64,000 nucleotides of DNA from NCBI GenBank assembly GCA_024235715.1, contig JACKLW010000011.1, positions 62,001-126,000 on the forward strand, in the 5' to 3' direction. Source of the DNA: Accumulibacter sp. GTDB taxonomy: Bacteria; Pseudomonadota; Gammaproteobacteria; Burkholderiales; Rhodocyclaceae. The position numbers were made by a program, and so were the translations under genes. Below, piece after piece: positions 31,600 through 41,356 of this stretch. How positions within the stretch are numbered: position 1 is the first letter of the stretch; every line of letters starts with the position of its first letter. The notes below the pieces were generated by a model. It had not been told where the DNA came from. It made no database searches and saw nothing but the letters and a program-made list of their open reading frames with translations.

Positions 31600-33300
31600 A
31601 TGGATAACCGACGCCTGCTCCTGTTGCTGATTTTTTCCTTCTCACTGGTGATGCTCTGGGATGCCTGGCAGAAATACAATCAGCCGCCACCCGTAGCGCC
31701 AGTCGCGACGACGGCTGTGAATGGCACCGGCACGGCAGCACCGCAGCCGTCGACGAGCTTGCATACCGCGGCGCCTGTCGTCCCCGGAGCACCCGCCGAC
31801 ATCCTTGCACCGGCGGCTCGAAAAGGTGAAACAGTCACCATCAGGACCGATCTCTTCGTCGCCGAGATCTCGGTGCAGGGGGGCGACATCGTTCGCCTGG
31901 TTCTCGATGACTACAAGGATACAGAGGCCAAGAGCAAGGACTTCGCCTTCTTCGACGCCCGTCACAAGTATGTCGCGCAGAGCGGGCTGATTGGCGACGG
32001 TTTGCCCAACCACAAGACCGTGTTCACGGTGGTCCCCGGGAACCGGGAATTTGGCGCCGACGACAAGACCCTGCAGCTGCGCCTGGAAGCGCCGTCCAGC
32101 AACGGCGTCAAAGTCACCAAGATCTACACCTTCACGCGCGGCAGCTACCTGATCGACGTCACGCAGGAGATCGACAATGGCGGCGACAAGGAAGTTGCGG
32201 CGCATGCCTACTATCAGTTGCAACGGGATACCAGGAAGCCGGAAGGCGAGAGCAGGATGGTGTCCACCTTCACCGGGCCGGCGGTCTACACAGAGCAGGA
32301 AAAGTATCAGAAGATCAGTTTCTCCGACGTCGAGAGTGGCAAGGCCAAGTTTGTGACCCAGGCTGACAATGGCTGGATCGCGATGGTTCAACACTACTTC
32401 GTCGCCGCGTGGCTGCCCCCGGAGAAACTGCCCCGAGAGTTCTACATGCGCGCACTGAATGGTGGCGCCGACCCGACGGTTACGGCCGGCGTTATCGTCC
32501 CGGTACCGGTCGTCGCAGCAGGCGCCAGGGCCAGCTCCTCTGTCCCGCTATATGCCGGGCCACAGCTGCAGAGCAGACTCGATCATCTGGCCCTGCCCAA
32601 GGCGGAAGGTGGCATTGGTGCGCAGGGATTGCCACTGGTCGTCGACTACGGCTGGCTGACCATCGTTGCCGCCCCGATTTTCTGGTGTCTGCAGGCGATC
32701 CACAAGCTGGTCGGCAACTGGGGCTGGTCGATCGTCCTGCTGACGGTCGGTATCAAGTTGCTGTTCTTTCCGCTGTCGGCGGCGAGCTACAAGTCGATGG
32801 CCAAGATGCGCCAGGTGACGCCGCGGCTGGTTGCGCTCAAGGAACGCCACGCCGGCGATCGCCAGAAGCTGAACCAGGAAATGATGGAGCTCTACAAGCG
32901 CGAGAAGATCAACCCGCTTGGTGGCTGCCTGCCGATCGCCGTCCAGATCCCGGTGTTCATTGCCCTCTACTGGGCTCTGCTTGGCGCCGTCGAAATCCGG
33001 GATGCGCCGTGGATCCTGTGGATCACCGATCTCTCAGCGAGCGATCCCTACTACGTGCTGCCGGTGCTGATGGTGCTGACGATGCTCATCCAGACGCGGC
33101 TCAATCCGACGCCGCCGGATCCCATCCAGGCCAAAGTGATGATGATGATGCCGTTCATCTTTGGCGCCATGTTCTTCTTCTTTCCGGCCGGGCTGGTTCT
33201 CTACTGGGTGGTCAACAACACCCTGTCGATTGCCCAGCAATGGCAGATTACCAGGATGATGGAAGGTGGCAAGAAAGCCGCCAACGACGCCAAGGCCTGA
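31600..33300 (+). CDS. yidC: Membrane protein insertase YidC
   Basis: Inner-membrane insertase, 566 residues. N-terminal membrane helix ([18 protein letters not shown]), large periplasmic domain (about 60-350, [22 protein letters not shown]), then the conserved five-helix Oxa1 core ([44 protein letters not shown]) and a C-terminal helix [20 protein letters not shown]. End overlaps mnmE start by 35 bases. Confidence 0.98.
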   Translation: MDNRRLLLLLIFSFSLVMLWDAWQKYNQPPPVAPVATTAVNGTGTAAPQPSTSLHTAAPVVPGAPADILAPAARKGETVTIRTDLFVAEISVQGGDIVRLVLDDYKDTEAKSKDFAFFDARHKYVAQSGLIGDGLPNHKTVFTVVPGNREFGADDKTLQLRLEAPSSNGVKVTKIYTFTRGSYLIDVTQEIDNGGDKEVAAHAYYQLQRDTRKPEGESRMVSTFTGPAVYTEQEKYQKISFSDVESGKAKFVTQADNGWIAMVQHYFVAAWLPPEKLPREFYMRALNGGADPTVTAGVIVPVPVVAAGARASSSVPLYAGPQLQSRLDHLALPKAEGGIGAQGLPLVVDYGWLTIVAAPIFWCLQAIHKLVGNWGWSIVLLTVGIKLLFFPLSAASYKSMAKMRQVTPRLVALKERHAGDRQKLNQEMMELYKREKINPLGGCLPIAVQIPVFIALYWALLGAVEIRDAPWILWITDLSASDPYYVLPVLMVLTMLIQTRLNPTPPDPIQAKVMMMMPFIFGAMFFFFPAGLVLYWVVNNTLSIAQQWQITRMMEGGKKAANDAKA

Positions 33301-34642
33301 GTCGGGGAACATAGCAGCGACGATAGCCGCTATCGCGACCGCTCCCGGTCGTGGTGGCATCGGCATCGTCCGTGTCTCGGGTGCGACCCTCCTCGGTTTC
33401 GCCGAGGCACTGAGTGGCAAGCGCCCTGCGGCTCGCCGGGCGATGCTCGCCGACTTCATTGCTTCCGACGACAGCGTCATCGACAGCGGCCTGCTGCTGT
33501 ATTTCCCTGCGCCGCGTTCCTTTACCGGCGAGGACGTCCTCGAGCTGCACGGCCATGGTGGGCCGGTGATCATGCAGCTGCTCCTGGCGCGCTGCCTGGA
33601 GCTTGGCGCAAGACTGGCAGACCCTGGCGAGTTTACCCGCCGCGCTTACCTCAACGGCAAGCTCGACCTGGCGCAGGCCGAAGCGGTCATCGACCTGATC
33701 GATGCCGCAACGGCGGCGGCGGCGCGTAGCGCCGTGCGCTCCCTGCAGGGTGAGTTCTCGCGCGAAGTCACGGCGCTGCTCGAGCAGCTGATAGAGCTGC
33801 GTGCGCTGGTCGAAGCGACTCTCGATTTTCCTGAAGAGGAAGTCGACTTCCTCGAATCGGCTGACGCCCTTGGCCGCCTCGATCGCCTGCAGCAGCGCCT
33901 TCACGCCGTCTTCGAGCGTGCCCGCCAGGGTCGCTTGCTGCAGGGCGGCCTGCACGTCGTTCTCGCCGGCCAGCCCAACGTTGGCAAGTCCAGTCTGCTA
34001 AATTGTCTTGCCGGTGACGAACTGGCCATCGTCACGCCGCTTCCTGGCACCACCAGAGACGTCGTACGCGGGACCCTGCAGGTCGAAGGCATTCCTCTGC
34101 ACGTCATTGACACCGCCGGCCTGCGCGACACAGCAGACCAGATCGAGCGAATCGGCATCGAACGCACCTGGCGCGAGATCGACCGCGCCGACGTCGTTGT
34201 CCTGCTCGTCGATGCGCGTACTGGCGTCAATGATGCCGACCGGGCGATTCTCGCTCAATTGCCCAGCCACCTCGCTCGCCTGACCGTGCACAACAAGATC
34301 GACCTCGCTGGCCGGGCAGCCGAATTTGATGAACAAGCCGACTGCCCGACCATTTTTCTTTCCGCCCGATCTGGCGAAGGCGTCGAACTGTTGCGCCAGG
34401 CCTTGTTGCGCATCGCTGGCTGGCACCCGGCGGAAAACGTCTTCATCGCTCGCGAACGTCATCTGCGTGCCCTGGCCGAAACCCGGCAGCGTATCGACCA
34501 GGCGCGTGCGCAACTGCCGCAGCTCGAACTGTTCGCCGAAGAGCTGCGTCTGGCGCAACTGGCGCTGGCGACCATAACCGGAGCATTCAGCGCCGACGAT
34601 CTGCTTGGCGAGATTTTCGGCCGTTTCTGCATAGGCAAGTAG
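33266..34642 (+). CDS. mnmE: tRNA modification GTPase MnmE
   Basis: With MnmG installs cmnm5/nm5 on wobble uridine of tRNA. 458 residues: N-terminal folate-binding domain ([20 protein letters not shown]), helical domain, and inserted Ras-like G domain. The G domain has G1 [13 protein letters not shown]2 GTTRD, G3 [10 protein letters not shown] and G4 NKIDL. The C-terminus is the catalytic FCIGK. Start GTG at 33266 inside yidC; the first 12 or so residues are not conserved, so a slightly later start is possible. Confidence 0.97.
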   Translation: MARKPPTTPRPESGNIAATIAAIATAPGRGGIGIVRVSGATLLGFAEALSGKRPAARRAMLADFIASDDSVIDSGLLLYFPAPRSFTGEDVLELHGHGGPVIMQLLLARCLELGARLADPGEFTRRAYLNGKLDLAQAEAVIDLIDAATAAAARSAVRSLQGEFSREVTALLEQLIELRALVEATLDFPEEEVDFLESADALGRLDRLQQRLHAVFERARQGRLLQGGLHVVLAGQPNVGKSSLLNCLAGDELAIVTPLPGTTRDVVRGTLQVEGIPLHVIDTAGLRDTADQIERIGIERTWREIDRADVVVLLVDARTGVNDADRAILAQLPSHLARLTVHNKIDLAGRAAEFDEQADCPTIFLSARSGEGVELLRQALLRIAGWHPAENVFIARERHLRALAETRQRIDQARAQLPQLELFAEELRLAQLALATITGAFSADDLLGEIFGRFCIGK

Positions 34643-34773
34643 AGCAGCAGCGCCTTTTGGCGTGCGGAACGGTGTCCGCCCGGCAGCCTTCCGCTGTCGA
34701 CGAAACCAATCACCTTTCCGGGTCTTCGCTTCGCCGGACTACGCAAGGTAAACAGAGCACAGGAACATAGACG

Positions 34774-35535
34774 ATGAACTGGGATCCAGAGCAATACCTC
34801 AAATTTGTCGAGGCGCGTCGTCGGCCGGCGCTCGATCTGCTCGCCCGGCTTGGCGGCAAATCGCCGACGACCGTTGTTGACCTTGGCTGTGGTGCCGGCA
34901 ATATCACCCGGCTGCTGGCCGAACACTGGCCACAGGCAAAAATCACCGGTATCGACAATGACGCAGCGATGCTGAAGAAGGCCTCGTCGACCGCCTCGAC
35001 GATTGACTGGCAGCAGGCCGACATTGGCAAGTGGCAGCCCGCGGTCGAACCCGATCTGATCTTTTCGAATGCGGCCCTGCACTGGCTCGGCGATCACCCG
35101 CATCTCCTGCCAGCCCTCACCGAACGACTCGCCGACGGCGGTGTGTTGGCGGTGCAGATGCCGTCCAACTTCAGCGCCCCGTCGCACCAGATCCTGCGCA
35201 AACTGGCCGATGACTATCGCTGGCAGCAGACGCTCGGCGGTATCGAGATGGGCAAGGTCCTCTCGGCTGCCGAGTATCATCGCCTCCTGGCGCCGCATTG
35301 CCGCCATCTGGAAGTTTGGGAGACGACCTATTGGCAGGCGTTGAGCGGTGACGATGCGATTGTCGAGTGGATGAAAGGAACCGCCCTGGTGCCGTATCTC
35401 GCACGTCTCGACGCCACTGCCGGCGAGCGTTTTCTGGCCGCCTATCGAGAGCCACTGGCGGTCGTCTATCCGCGCGGCGCCGATGGACTCACACTCTTTC
35501 CGTTCACGCGAGTCTTTTTTGTGGCGCAACGCTGA
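34774..35535 (+). CDS. tam: Trans-aconitate 2-methyltransferase (Tam-like)
   Basis: SAM-dependent methyltransferase, 253 residues. Motif I is VVDLGCGAGNITRLLAEHWP, with GIDNDAAML and PDLIFSNAALHWLGDHP following, the latter close to Tam (NASLQWL..). The N-terminal MNWDPEQYLKF also matches Tam. Expected reaction: methylation of trans-aconitate, a by-product that inhibits aconitase. ATG 34774 with AGGAAC upstream. The stop is directly followed by the GTG of the exporter gene. Confidence 0.88.
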   Translation: MNWDPEQYLKFVEARRRPALDLLARLGGKSPTTVVDLGCGAGNITRLLAEHWPQAKITGIDNDAAMLKKASSTASTIDWQQADIGKWQPAVEPDLIFSNAALHWLGDHPHLLPALTERLADGGVLAVQMPSNFSAPSHQILRKLADDYRWQQTLGGIEMGKVLSAAEYHRLLAPHCRHLEVWETTYWQALSGDDAIVEWMKGTALVPYLARLDATAGERFLAAYREPLAVVYPRGADGLTLFPFTRVFFVAQR

Positions 35536-36315
35536 GTGGCCTTCACCGGCACCGAGTATTCCGCATTTCTCGCGTTGGGGACGGCGGCGCTGTTCGCCGG
35601 TTTCATCGATGCCGTGGTCGGCGGCGGTGGTCTGATACAGATCCCGGCGCTATTCACTACCCTGCCGAATGAAATTCCGGCGACGCTCTTCGGCACCAAC
35701 AAGTTCGCCAGTGTGTTCGGCACCAGCAATGCCGCATGGCGCTATGCGCGGCGGGTGAGCATGCCATGGCGAACGACGCTGCCCGCGGCTCTCGCCGCGT
35801 TTGCGTTCTCCTACCTTGGCGCCGCGGCGGTTGCCTGGATGCCGCCCGAACTGCTGCGGCCGTTGATCCTTGCCTTGCTCATCGGCGCGGCTGCGTACAC
35901 TTTCGCGCGCAGCGATTTCGGCGCAATTCATCGGCCGCAACACACGGGTCGTCGCGAGTTCGTGTATGCGCTGATCGTCGGCGGCGCGATCGGCTTTTAC
36001 GACGGCTTCTTTGGACCTGGGACCGGCAGCTTCCTGATCTTTCTGTTCATCCGCTTCTTCGGTTTTGACTTTCTGCACGCCTCGGCAGCATCGAAAGTGG
36101 TGAACGTAGCCACCAATCTCGCGGCCATGGGCTATTTCATTCCCAATGGCCATATTCTGCTCGGCGTTGCGCTGTTGATGGCCACCTGCAACGTCCTGGG
36201 CTCGCTGATCGGCACTCACCTCGCCCTGCGGCATGGCAGTGGTTTCGTTCGCAAGGTTTTTTTGTGCGTTGTCGGCCTGTTTATCGTCAAATTCGCGCAC
36301 GATACCTTCGCCTGA
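35536..36315 (+). CDS. TauE/SafE family (YfcA-like) membrane exporter
   Basis: 259 residues with about seven or eight hydrophobic helices. Two family repeats appear as AGFIDAVVGGGGLIQIPAL (near 20-40) and IGFYDGFFGPGTGSFLIFL (near 150-170). Closest to the YfcA branch of TSUP anion permeases (sulfite, sulfonate or organic anions). Starts with GTG right after the tam stop, so it is translationally linked to tam. Substrate unknown. Confidence 0.9.
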   Translation: MAFTGTEYSAFLALGTAALFAGFIDAVVGGGGLIQIPALFTTLPNEIPATLFGTNKFASVFGTSNAAWRYARRVSMPWRTTLPAALAAFAFSYLGAAAVAWMPPELLRPLILALLIGAAAYTFARSDFGAIHRPQHTGRREFVYALIVGGAIGFYDGFFGPGTGSFLIFLFIRFFGFDFLHASAASKVVNVATNLAAMGYFIPNGHILLGVALLMATCNVLGSLIGTHLALRHGSGFVRKVFLCVVGLFIVKFAHDTFA

Positions 36316-36421
36316 GCTTGTCTTGTGCACTCAGCGGCCGCACAATGTCCGAGTGCCGCCAGGCAGTCTGCGGCACGAACACACCGATTAACGCAGCAAT
36401 GAATCGTGTTGAGGGGAGACA

Positions 36422-37576
36422 ATGAAGATCAAGAATTCGATCGCCGGGCTTCTGGCCATTCTGGCGACAGGCTTTGCAGCCAACGTCACTGCCGACATAA
36501 ACGTCGGCGTCACGCTATCCGCCACCGGACCAGCAGCTTCTCTCGGGATTCCCGAGAAGAATACCGTTGCCCTGTTGCCGACGACCATAGCCGGTCAGAA
36601 GATAAACTACATCGTTCTCGATGACGCGTCCGATACCACCACGGCAGTCAAGAACACGCGCAAGCTGATTGCCGAAGACAAGGTAGACGTGATTATCGGT
36701 TCGACAATAACGCCCAATTCGCTGGCGATGATCGATGTCGTCGCCGAGGCCGAGGTTCCGATGATCGCCATGGCTGCTTCATCACGCATCATCGCCCCGA
36801 TGGACGCCAAGCGTGCCTGGGTGTACAAGACTCCGCAAAACGACGCCCAGATGGCGATGGCCATCGTCGAACACATGGCCGGCAACAAGGTCAAGACGGT
36901 CGCCTATATAGGTTTTGCCGACGCCTACGGTGAAGGCTGGTGGAACGAGTTCTCGAAGGCCGCCGAGGCCCAGAACATCAAGATCGTCGGCAACGAGCGC
37001 TTCAATCGCTCCGACACATCGGTGACCGGCCAGGTACTGAAAATCCTTTCTGCCAAGCCCGATGCCGTTCTCGTCGGGGGCGCCGGCACGCCCGCCGCCT
37101 TGCCGCAGAAGGCGCTCAAGGAGAAGGGCTACAAGGGAGTCATGTACCAGACGCACGGGGTGGCCAATGCCGACTTCCTGCGCGTTTGCGGCAAGGATTG
37201 CGAAGGCACTTTCCTGCCCGCCGGTCCGGTCCTGGTCGCCGTGCAATTGCCCGACAGCAATCCGGTCAAGAAGGAGGCGCTCGATTACGTCAACAAGTAC
37301 GAAGCAGCGCAGGGCAAGGGCAGCGTGTCAACCTTTGGTGCGCACGCCTGGGACGCGGGCACCTTGCTCGCCAATGCCATTCCGCAGGCACTCAAGAAGG
37401 CGCAGCCCGGAACGCCTGAGTTCCGCAAGGCGCTCCGCGACTCTCTCGAAGACACCAAGGAACTGACCGCTGCCCATGGCGTCTTCAACATGAGTCCGCA
37501 GGATCACCTTGGCTTCGACCAGCGCTCGCGGGTGATGGTACAGATCGTCGATGGCAACTGGTTGCTGGTGAAGTAG
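36422..37576 (+). CDS. Branched-chain amino acid-type ABC transporter substrate-binding protein
   Basis: 384 residues with a signal peptide (IAGLLAILATGFAANVTA, cut before DINVGVTL). The ANF/LivJ-type binding fold is seen in GVTLSATGPAASLGIPEKNT, DVIIGSTITPNSLAMIDVV, VAYIGFADAYGEGWW and GVMYQTHGVANADFL. Feeds the LivH/M/G/F-type complex downstream. Strong ribosome site GAGGGGAGACA before ATG 36422. A GC-rich hairpin (GCGCGCC-TTCC-GGCGCGC) follows the stop in the 178-bp gap and may partially terminate, favouring excess binding protein. Confidence 0.92.
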   Translation: MKIKNSIAGLLAILATGFAANVTADINVGVTLSATGPAASLGIPEKNTVALLPTTIAGQKINYIVLDDASDTTTAVKNTRKLIAEDKVDVIIGSTITPNSLAMIDVVAEAEVPMIAMAASSRIIAPMDAKRAWVYKTPQNDAQMAMAIVEHMAGNKVKTVAYIGFADAYGEGWWNEFSKAAEAQNIKIVGNERFNRSDTSVTGQVLKILSAKPDAVLVGGAGTPAALPQKALKEKGYKGVMYQTHGVANADFLRVCGKDCEGTFLPAGPVLVAVQLPDSNPVKKEALDYVNKYEAAQGKGSVSTFGAHAWDAGTLLANAIPQALKKAQPGTPEFRKALRDSLEDTKELTAAHGVFNMSPQDHLGFDQRSRVMVQIVDGNWLLVK

Positions 37577-37754
37577 CGTCAGCGGCGCGCCTTCCGGCGC
37601 GCTCCGCCTGGTCACGACATCGACGCACGGTTGGCGATCGTCCGTCGCGCCGACCCGCCTCGTTCTATCGTTGCCTGTAATGATCCTGGCCGACTGCCCG
37701 GATTCCTCCGGAAGCGTTTGCAGCGGCCGGCATCGCGACTGGAATAGCGCGTAA

Positions 37755-38789
37755 ATGGATTTGCAGATTGCACTGTTGCTCGGCCAGGATGGAATCACCA
37801 ACGGCGCCATCTATGCGCTGCTCGCGTTGGCCCTGGTCCTGGTCTTTGCCGTTACGCGCGTGATCTTCATCCCGCAAGGCGAATTCGTTGCGTTCGGCGC
37901 CTTGACGCTTGCCGGCCTGCAGGCTGGCAGATTGCCGGGAACGATCTGGCTGCTGCTCGCCCTTGGAACGGCGATCGCCCTGGTCGAGGGTTCGCGGGCG
38001 CTTCGCGACCGTAACTTCCGGCGCCTTCCGATGATCCTGCTGGTCAACTGCGGCGTACCGCTGTTGCTCGCCGGCACCCTGTTCGCCTTGTCGCCGGCCA
38101 GCTTGCCCCTGCCGGTGCAGGTGCTCCTGGCACTGATGCTGGTGGTCCCGCTCGGCCCGATGATCTACCGCCTGGCCTACCAGCCGATCGCCGAAGCTTC
38201 GGTGCTGGCGCTGCTGATTGTCTCGGTGGCCGTGCACGTCACCCTGATCGGTCTGGGCCTGCTCTTTTTCGGCGCCGAGGGTTCGCGAACGCTGTCCTTT
38301 ACCGACATCAGTTTCGAACTTGGCGACATCCTGGTACAGGGACAGACGCTGCTGGTAGTGGTCGCCAGCCTGATGCTGATCGTCGCGCTGTATTTCTTCT
38401 TCGAGCGCACGATCTACGGCAAGGCCCTGCGCGCGACGGCGATGAACCGCACGGGCGCGCGGCTGATGGGGATTTCCGGCAGCCTGGCGGGCATGCTCTC
38501 ATTCACGCTGGCAGCGGCGATCGGTGCCTTGTCCGGCATCCTGATCTCGCCGATAACCACCATCTACTATGACTCGGGTTTTCTGATCGGCCTCAAGGGC
38601 TTTGTCGGCGCCATCATCGGCGGGCTGGCCAGCTACCCGGTGGCCGCCGCTGGCGCGATTCTGGTCGGCCTGCTGGAGTCGTTTTCCTCGTTCTGGGCCA
38701 GCGCCTTCAAGGAGGTGATCGTGTTCACCTCGATAATCCCGGTACTGGTCTGGCGCTCCTTGAAGACCCGTCACGTGGAGGAGGAATGA
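37755..38789 (+). CDS. livH: Branched-chain amino acid-type ABC permease LivH
   Basis: 344 residues, about eight membrane helices. Begins [26 protein letters not shown], has the [13 protein letters not shown] segment, the coupling-loop region [20 protein letters not shown] and the ending of LivH type. ATGA overlap with the next gene couples translation of the two permeases. Confidence 0.92.
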   Translation: MDLQIALLLGQDGITNGAIYALLALALVLVFAVTRVIFIPQGEFVAFGALTLAGLQAGRLPGTIWLLLALGTAIALVEGSRALRDRNFRRLPMILLVNCGVPLLLAGTLFALSPASLPLPVQVLLALMLVVPLGPMIYRLAYQPIAEASVLALLIVSVAVHVTLIGLGLLFFGAEGSRTLSFTDISFELGDILVQGQTLLVVVASLMLIVALYFFFERTIYGKALRATAMNRTGARLMGISGSLAGMLSFTLAAAIGALSGILISPITTIYYDSGFLIGLKGFVGAIIGGLASYPVAAAGAILVGLLESFSSFWASAFKEVIVFTSIIPVLVWRSLKTRHVEEE

Positions 38790-40558
38790 AGCGCAGTCCG
38801 CAACCGACGATCCTCGTGCTGTTGTTCGTTGCGGCGCTGCTGCTGGCGCCACTCTTTCTCCCCGCGTTCTACGTCACCCTGCTCAACTATATCGGCCTGT
38901 ATGCCATCGTCGCTCTCGGTCTGGTTCTACTCACCGGCGTCGGCGGCCTGACCTCGTTCGGGCAGGCCGCTTTTGTCGGCCTTGGCGCCTACACGTCCGC
39001 CTATCTGACCACCGTCCACGGCGTCTCGCCGTGGCTGACGCTGCCGGCCGGTTTGCTGGTCACCGGTCTCGTCGCGCTTTCCCTGGGAATGGTGACGCTG
39101 CGCCTGTCCGGCCACTTCCTGCCGCTGGGCACCATCGCCTGGGGGATCGCCCTGTACTATCTTTTCGGCAACCTTGCCGCTCTCGGTGGGCACACCGGCA
39201 TCAGCGGAATTCCGCCGCTGCAGTTCTTCGACATCGAGCTCAGGTCCGGCCGCGAATTCTTCTATCTGATCTGGGCGGTGCTGTTGGTGATCATCCTGGC
39301 CACGCGCAACCTCCTCGATTCCCGTGAGGGCCGGGCAATTCGGGCGTTGAAGGGCGGCACCCTGATGGCCGAGGCGATGGGCGTGAATACGCCACGTTCG
39401 AAAATCGTCATCTTCACCGTCGCCGCCCTCTACGCCAGTATCTCCGGCTGGCTCTACGCGCACCTGCAACGGTTCGTCAATCCAACACCGTTCTCGCTGA
39501 CGCAGGGCATCGAGTACCTGTTCATGGCCGTGGTTGGCGGCGTTTCGCACGTCTGGGGTGCGATCCTCGGCGCTGGTCTGATTACCGTCCTGAAGCAATG
39601 GCTCCAGGACTGGCTACCGACGCTGCTCGGCAAGAGCGGCAACTTCGAGATGATCGTTTTCGGTCTGCTGATGATCTTCGTTCTGCATCGTGCCCGCGAT
39701 GGCGTCTGGCCATTCGTCCAGCGACTGTTCCCGCAACGCCGACCAGGCGCTTGCCCGATCAAGGCGCAAGCATTGCCACGCCGGCCGCTTCCCGAAACGG
39801 ACTCGGTGGTGCTCGAAGTCAAGGACGCCAGCAAGCGTTTCGGAGGGCTGGTAGCCAACGACCGGATGAGCTTCCGTGTCCGCGCCGGCGAGGTGATGGC
39901 CCTGATAGGCCCAAACGGTGCAGGCAAGAGCACCATGTTCGATGGCATTTCCGGTGTCGACCCCCTGACTTCCGGCGCTGTCAGCTTTTGCGGTCAACGC
40001 ATCGAAGCCTTGCCGGCGCGTGATATTGCCAGGCGCGGGATGAGCCGGACCTTCCAGCACGTCCGCCTGCTGCCGGCGATGAGCGTGCTCGAGAACGTCG
40101 CCATCGGAACCCACTTGCGCGGGCGCAAGAGCTTCGTCGCTGCCGCCTGCCGCATGGACCGCGACGAGGAAGCACGTCTGCTGCAGGAAGCGGCGGCGCA
40201 GATCGCGCGCTGCGGTCTCTACGAGCAGATGCATGAACCGGCCGGCAGCCTGCCGTTGGGCAAGCAGCGCATCGTCGAGATCGCCCGTGCACTGGCCGCC
40301 GATCCCTGCCTGCTGCTCCTCGACGAGCCGGCAGCCGGACTACGCTATCTGGAAAAGCAGGCCCTTGGCGAACTCCTGCGCCGCTTGCGGTCCGAAGGCA
40401 TCGCCATTCTGCTCGTCGAACACGATATGGATTTCGTCATGGGTCTCGCCGATCGCGTCGTGGTCATGGAGTTCGGCAGGAAGCTGGCCGCCGGACTGCC
40501 CGAAGAGATTCAGCGCAATCCGGCAGTCGTCGAAGCCTATCTCGGCGGTGTCGAGTGA
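38786..40558 (+). CDS. Fused LivM-type permease and LivG-type ATPase
   Basis: A single 590-residue ORF with two transporter domains. Residues about 1-310 are a LivM-type permease ([36 protein letters not shown] ...). After a Pro/Arg-rich linker, residues about 340-590 are an ABC ATPase of LivG type. The ATPase has Walker [13 protein letters not shown] (near 374), Q-loop RTFQHV, signature LPLGKQR, Walker [11 protein letters not shown] and H-loop LVEHDMDF. Normally these are separate genes. No stop or frameshift is seen at the junction. Overlaps livH (ATGA) and livF (GTGA). Confidence 0.93.
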   Translation: MKRSPQPTILVLLFVAALLLAPLFLPAFYVTLLNYIGLYAIVALGLVLLTGVGGLTSFGQAAFVGLGAYTSAYLTTVHGVSPWLTLPAGLLVTGLVALSLGMVTLRLSGHFLPLGTIAWGIALYYLFGNLAALGGHTGISGIPPLQFFDIELRSGREFFYLIWAVLLVIILATRNLLDSREGRAIRALKGGTLMAEAMGVNTPRSKIVIFTVAALYASISGWLYAHLQRFVNPTPFSLTQGIEYLFMAVVGGVSHVWGAILGAGLITVLKQWLQDWLPTLLGKSGNFEMIVFGLLMIFVLHRARDGVWPFVQRLFPQRRPGACPIKAQALPRRPLPETDSVVLEVKDASKRFGGLVANDRMSFRVRAGEVMALIGPNGAGKSTMFDGISGVDPLTSGAVSFCGQRIEALPARDIARRGMSRTFQHVRLLPAMSVLENVAIGTHLRGRKSFVAAACRMDRDEEARLLQEAAAQIARCGLYEQMHEPAGSLPLGKQRIVEIARALAADPCLLLLDEPAAGLRYLEKQALGELLRRLRSEGIAILLVEHDMDFVMGLADRVVVMEFGRKLAAGLPEEIQRNPAVVEAYLGGVE

Positions 40559-41313
40559 GCGGGCTGGCGGCGGCAGGCGAACGAGTCGTCGTCCTCGAGG
40601 TCAGCGAGCTATCGGTGAGCTACGGCAAGATAGAGGCATTGCATGGCCTGGCGCTCAAGGTGCATCGGGGCGAGATCGTCACCGTCATCGGTCCCAATGG
40701 TGCCGGCAAGACGACCTTGCTGTGCGCGTTGATGGGACTGCTGCCGGCAGGCGGCGAGATCGTCTATCTCGGCGAACGGCAGGGGCCCGGGCGCAGTGTC
40801 GAGAGGCTGGTCAGGCAAGGGATGACGCTGGTCCCTGAAAAACGGGAGCTGTTCGCCGAAATGAGCGTCGAAGACAATCTGCTGCTCGGCGCTTTCGACC
40901 GCTATCGAGCCGGCCATCGTGATCATCTGGAAACCATGGATCAGGTTTTCGACGTCTTCCCGCGGCTGATGGAGCGCCGCCAGCAGCTGGCCGGCACGCT
41001 TTCCGGCGGTGAACGCCAGATGCTGGCCATGGGCCGGGCGCTGATGGCCAAACCGAGGCTATTGCTGCTCGACGAGCCGAGCCTGGGTCTGGCGCCGCTG
41101 ATCATCCGGGAGATCTTCCGCACCGTCGCCGAGCTCAGGAAGACCGGCGTGGCGATTCTGCTCGTCGAGCAGAATGCACGTGCCGCCTTGCACGTCGCCG
41201 ACTATGGCTATGTTCTGGAGACTGGTGAGCTGTCGCTCGAAGGGCCCAGCCGAGACCTGGCCTCAGACCCGCGGGTAATCGAGAGCTATCTGGGTCTGGG
41301 GGGGAGGAATTGA
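40555..41313 (+). CDS. livF: Branched-chain amino acid-type ABC ATPase LivF
   Basis: Second ATPase of the transporter, 252 residues. Walker [15 protein letters not shown]-loop LVPEKRELF, signature LSGGERQML, Walker B LLLLDEPSLGLAPL, H-loop LLVEQN. Starts with GTG overlapping the preceding stop; the first 12 residues are extra to the family. Confidence 0.93.
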   Translation: MSGLAAAGERVVVLEVSELSVSYGKIEALHGLALKVHRGEIVTVIGPNGAGKTTLLCALMGLLPAGGEIVYLGERQGPGRSVERLVRQGMTLVPEKRELFAEMSVEDNLLLGAFDRYRAGHRDHLETMDQVFDVFPRLMERRQQLAGTLSGGERQMLAMGRALMAKPRLLLLDEPSLGLAPLIIREIFRTVAELRKTGVAILLVEQNARAALHVADYGYVLETGELSLEGPSRDLASDPRVIESYLGLGGRN

Positions 41314-41356
41314 CGCCCGCCGCGGGCGGGCCGGCCTGACCCTGTCTGGGCGCGCG

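Noticed and set aside
37577-37620. GCGCGCC-TTCC-GGCGCGC hairpin after the binding-protein gene as a terminator
   Set aside because: Stem is short and not followed by a T tract; kept only as a possible attenuator in the gene text, not as a terminator feature.
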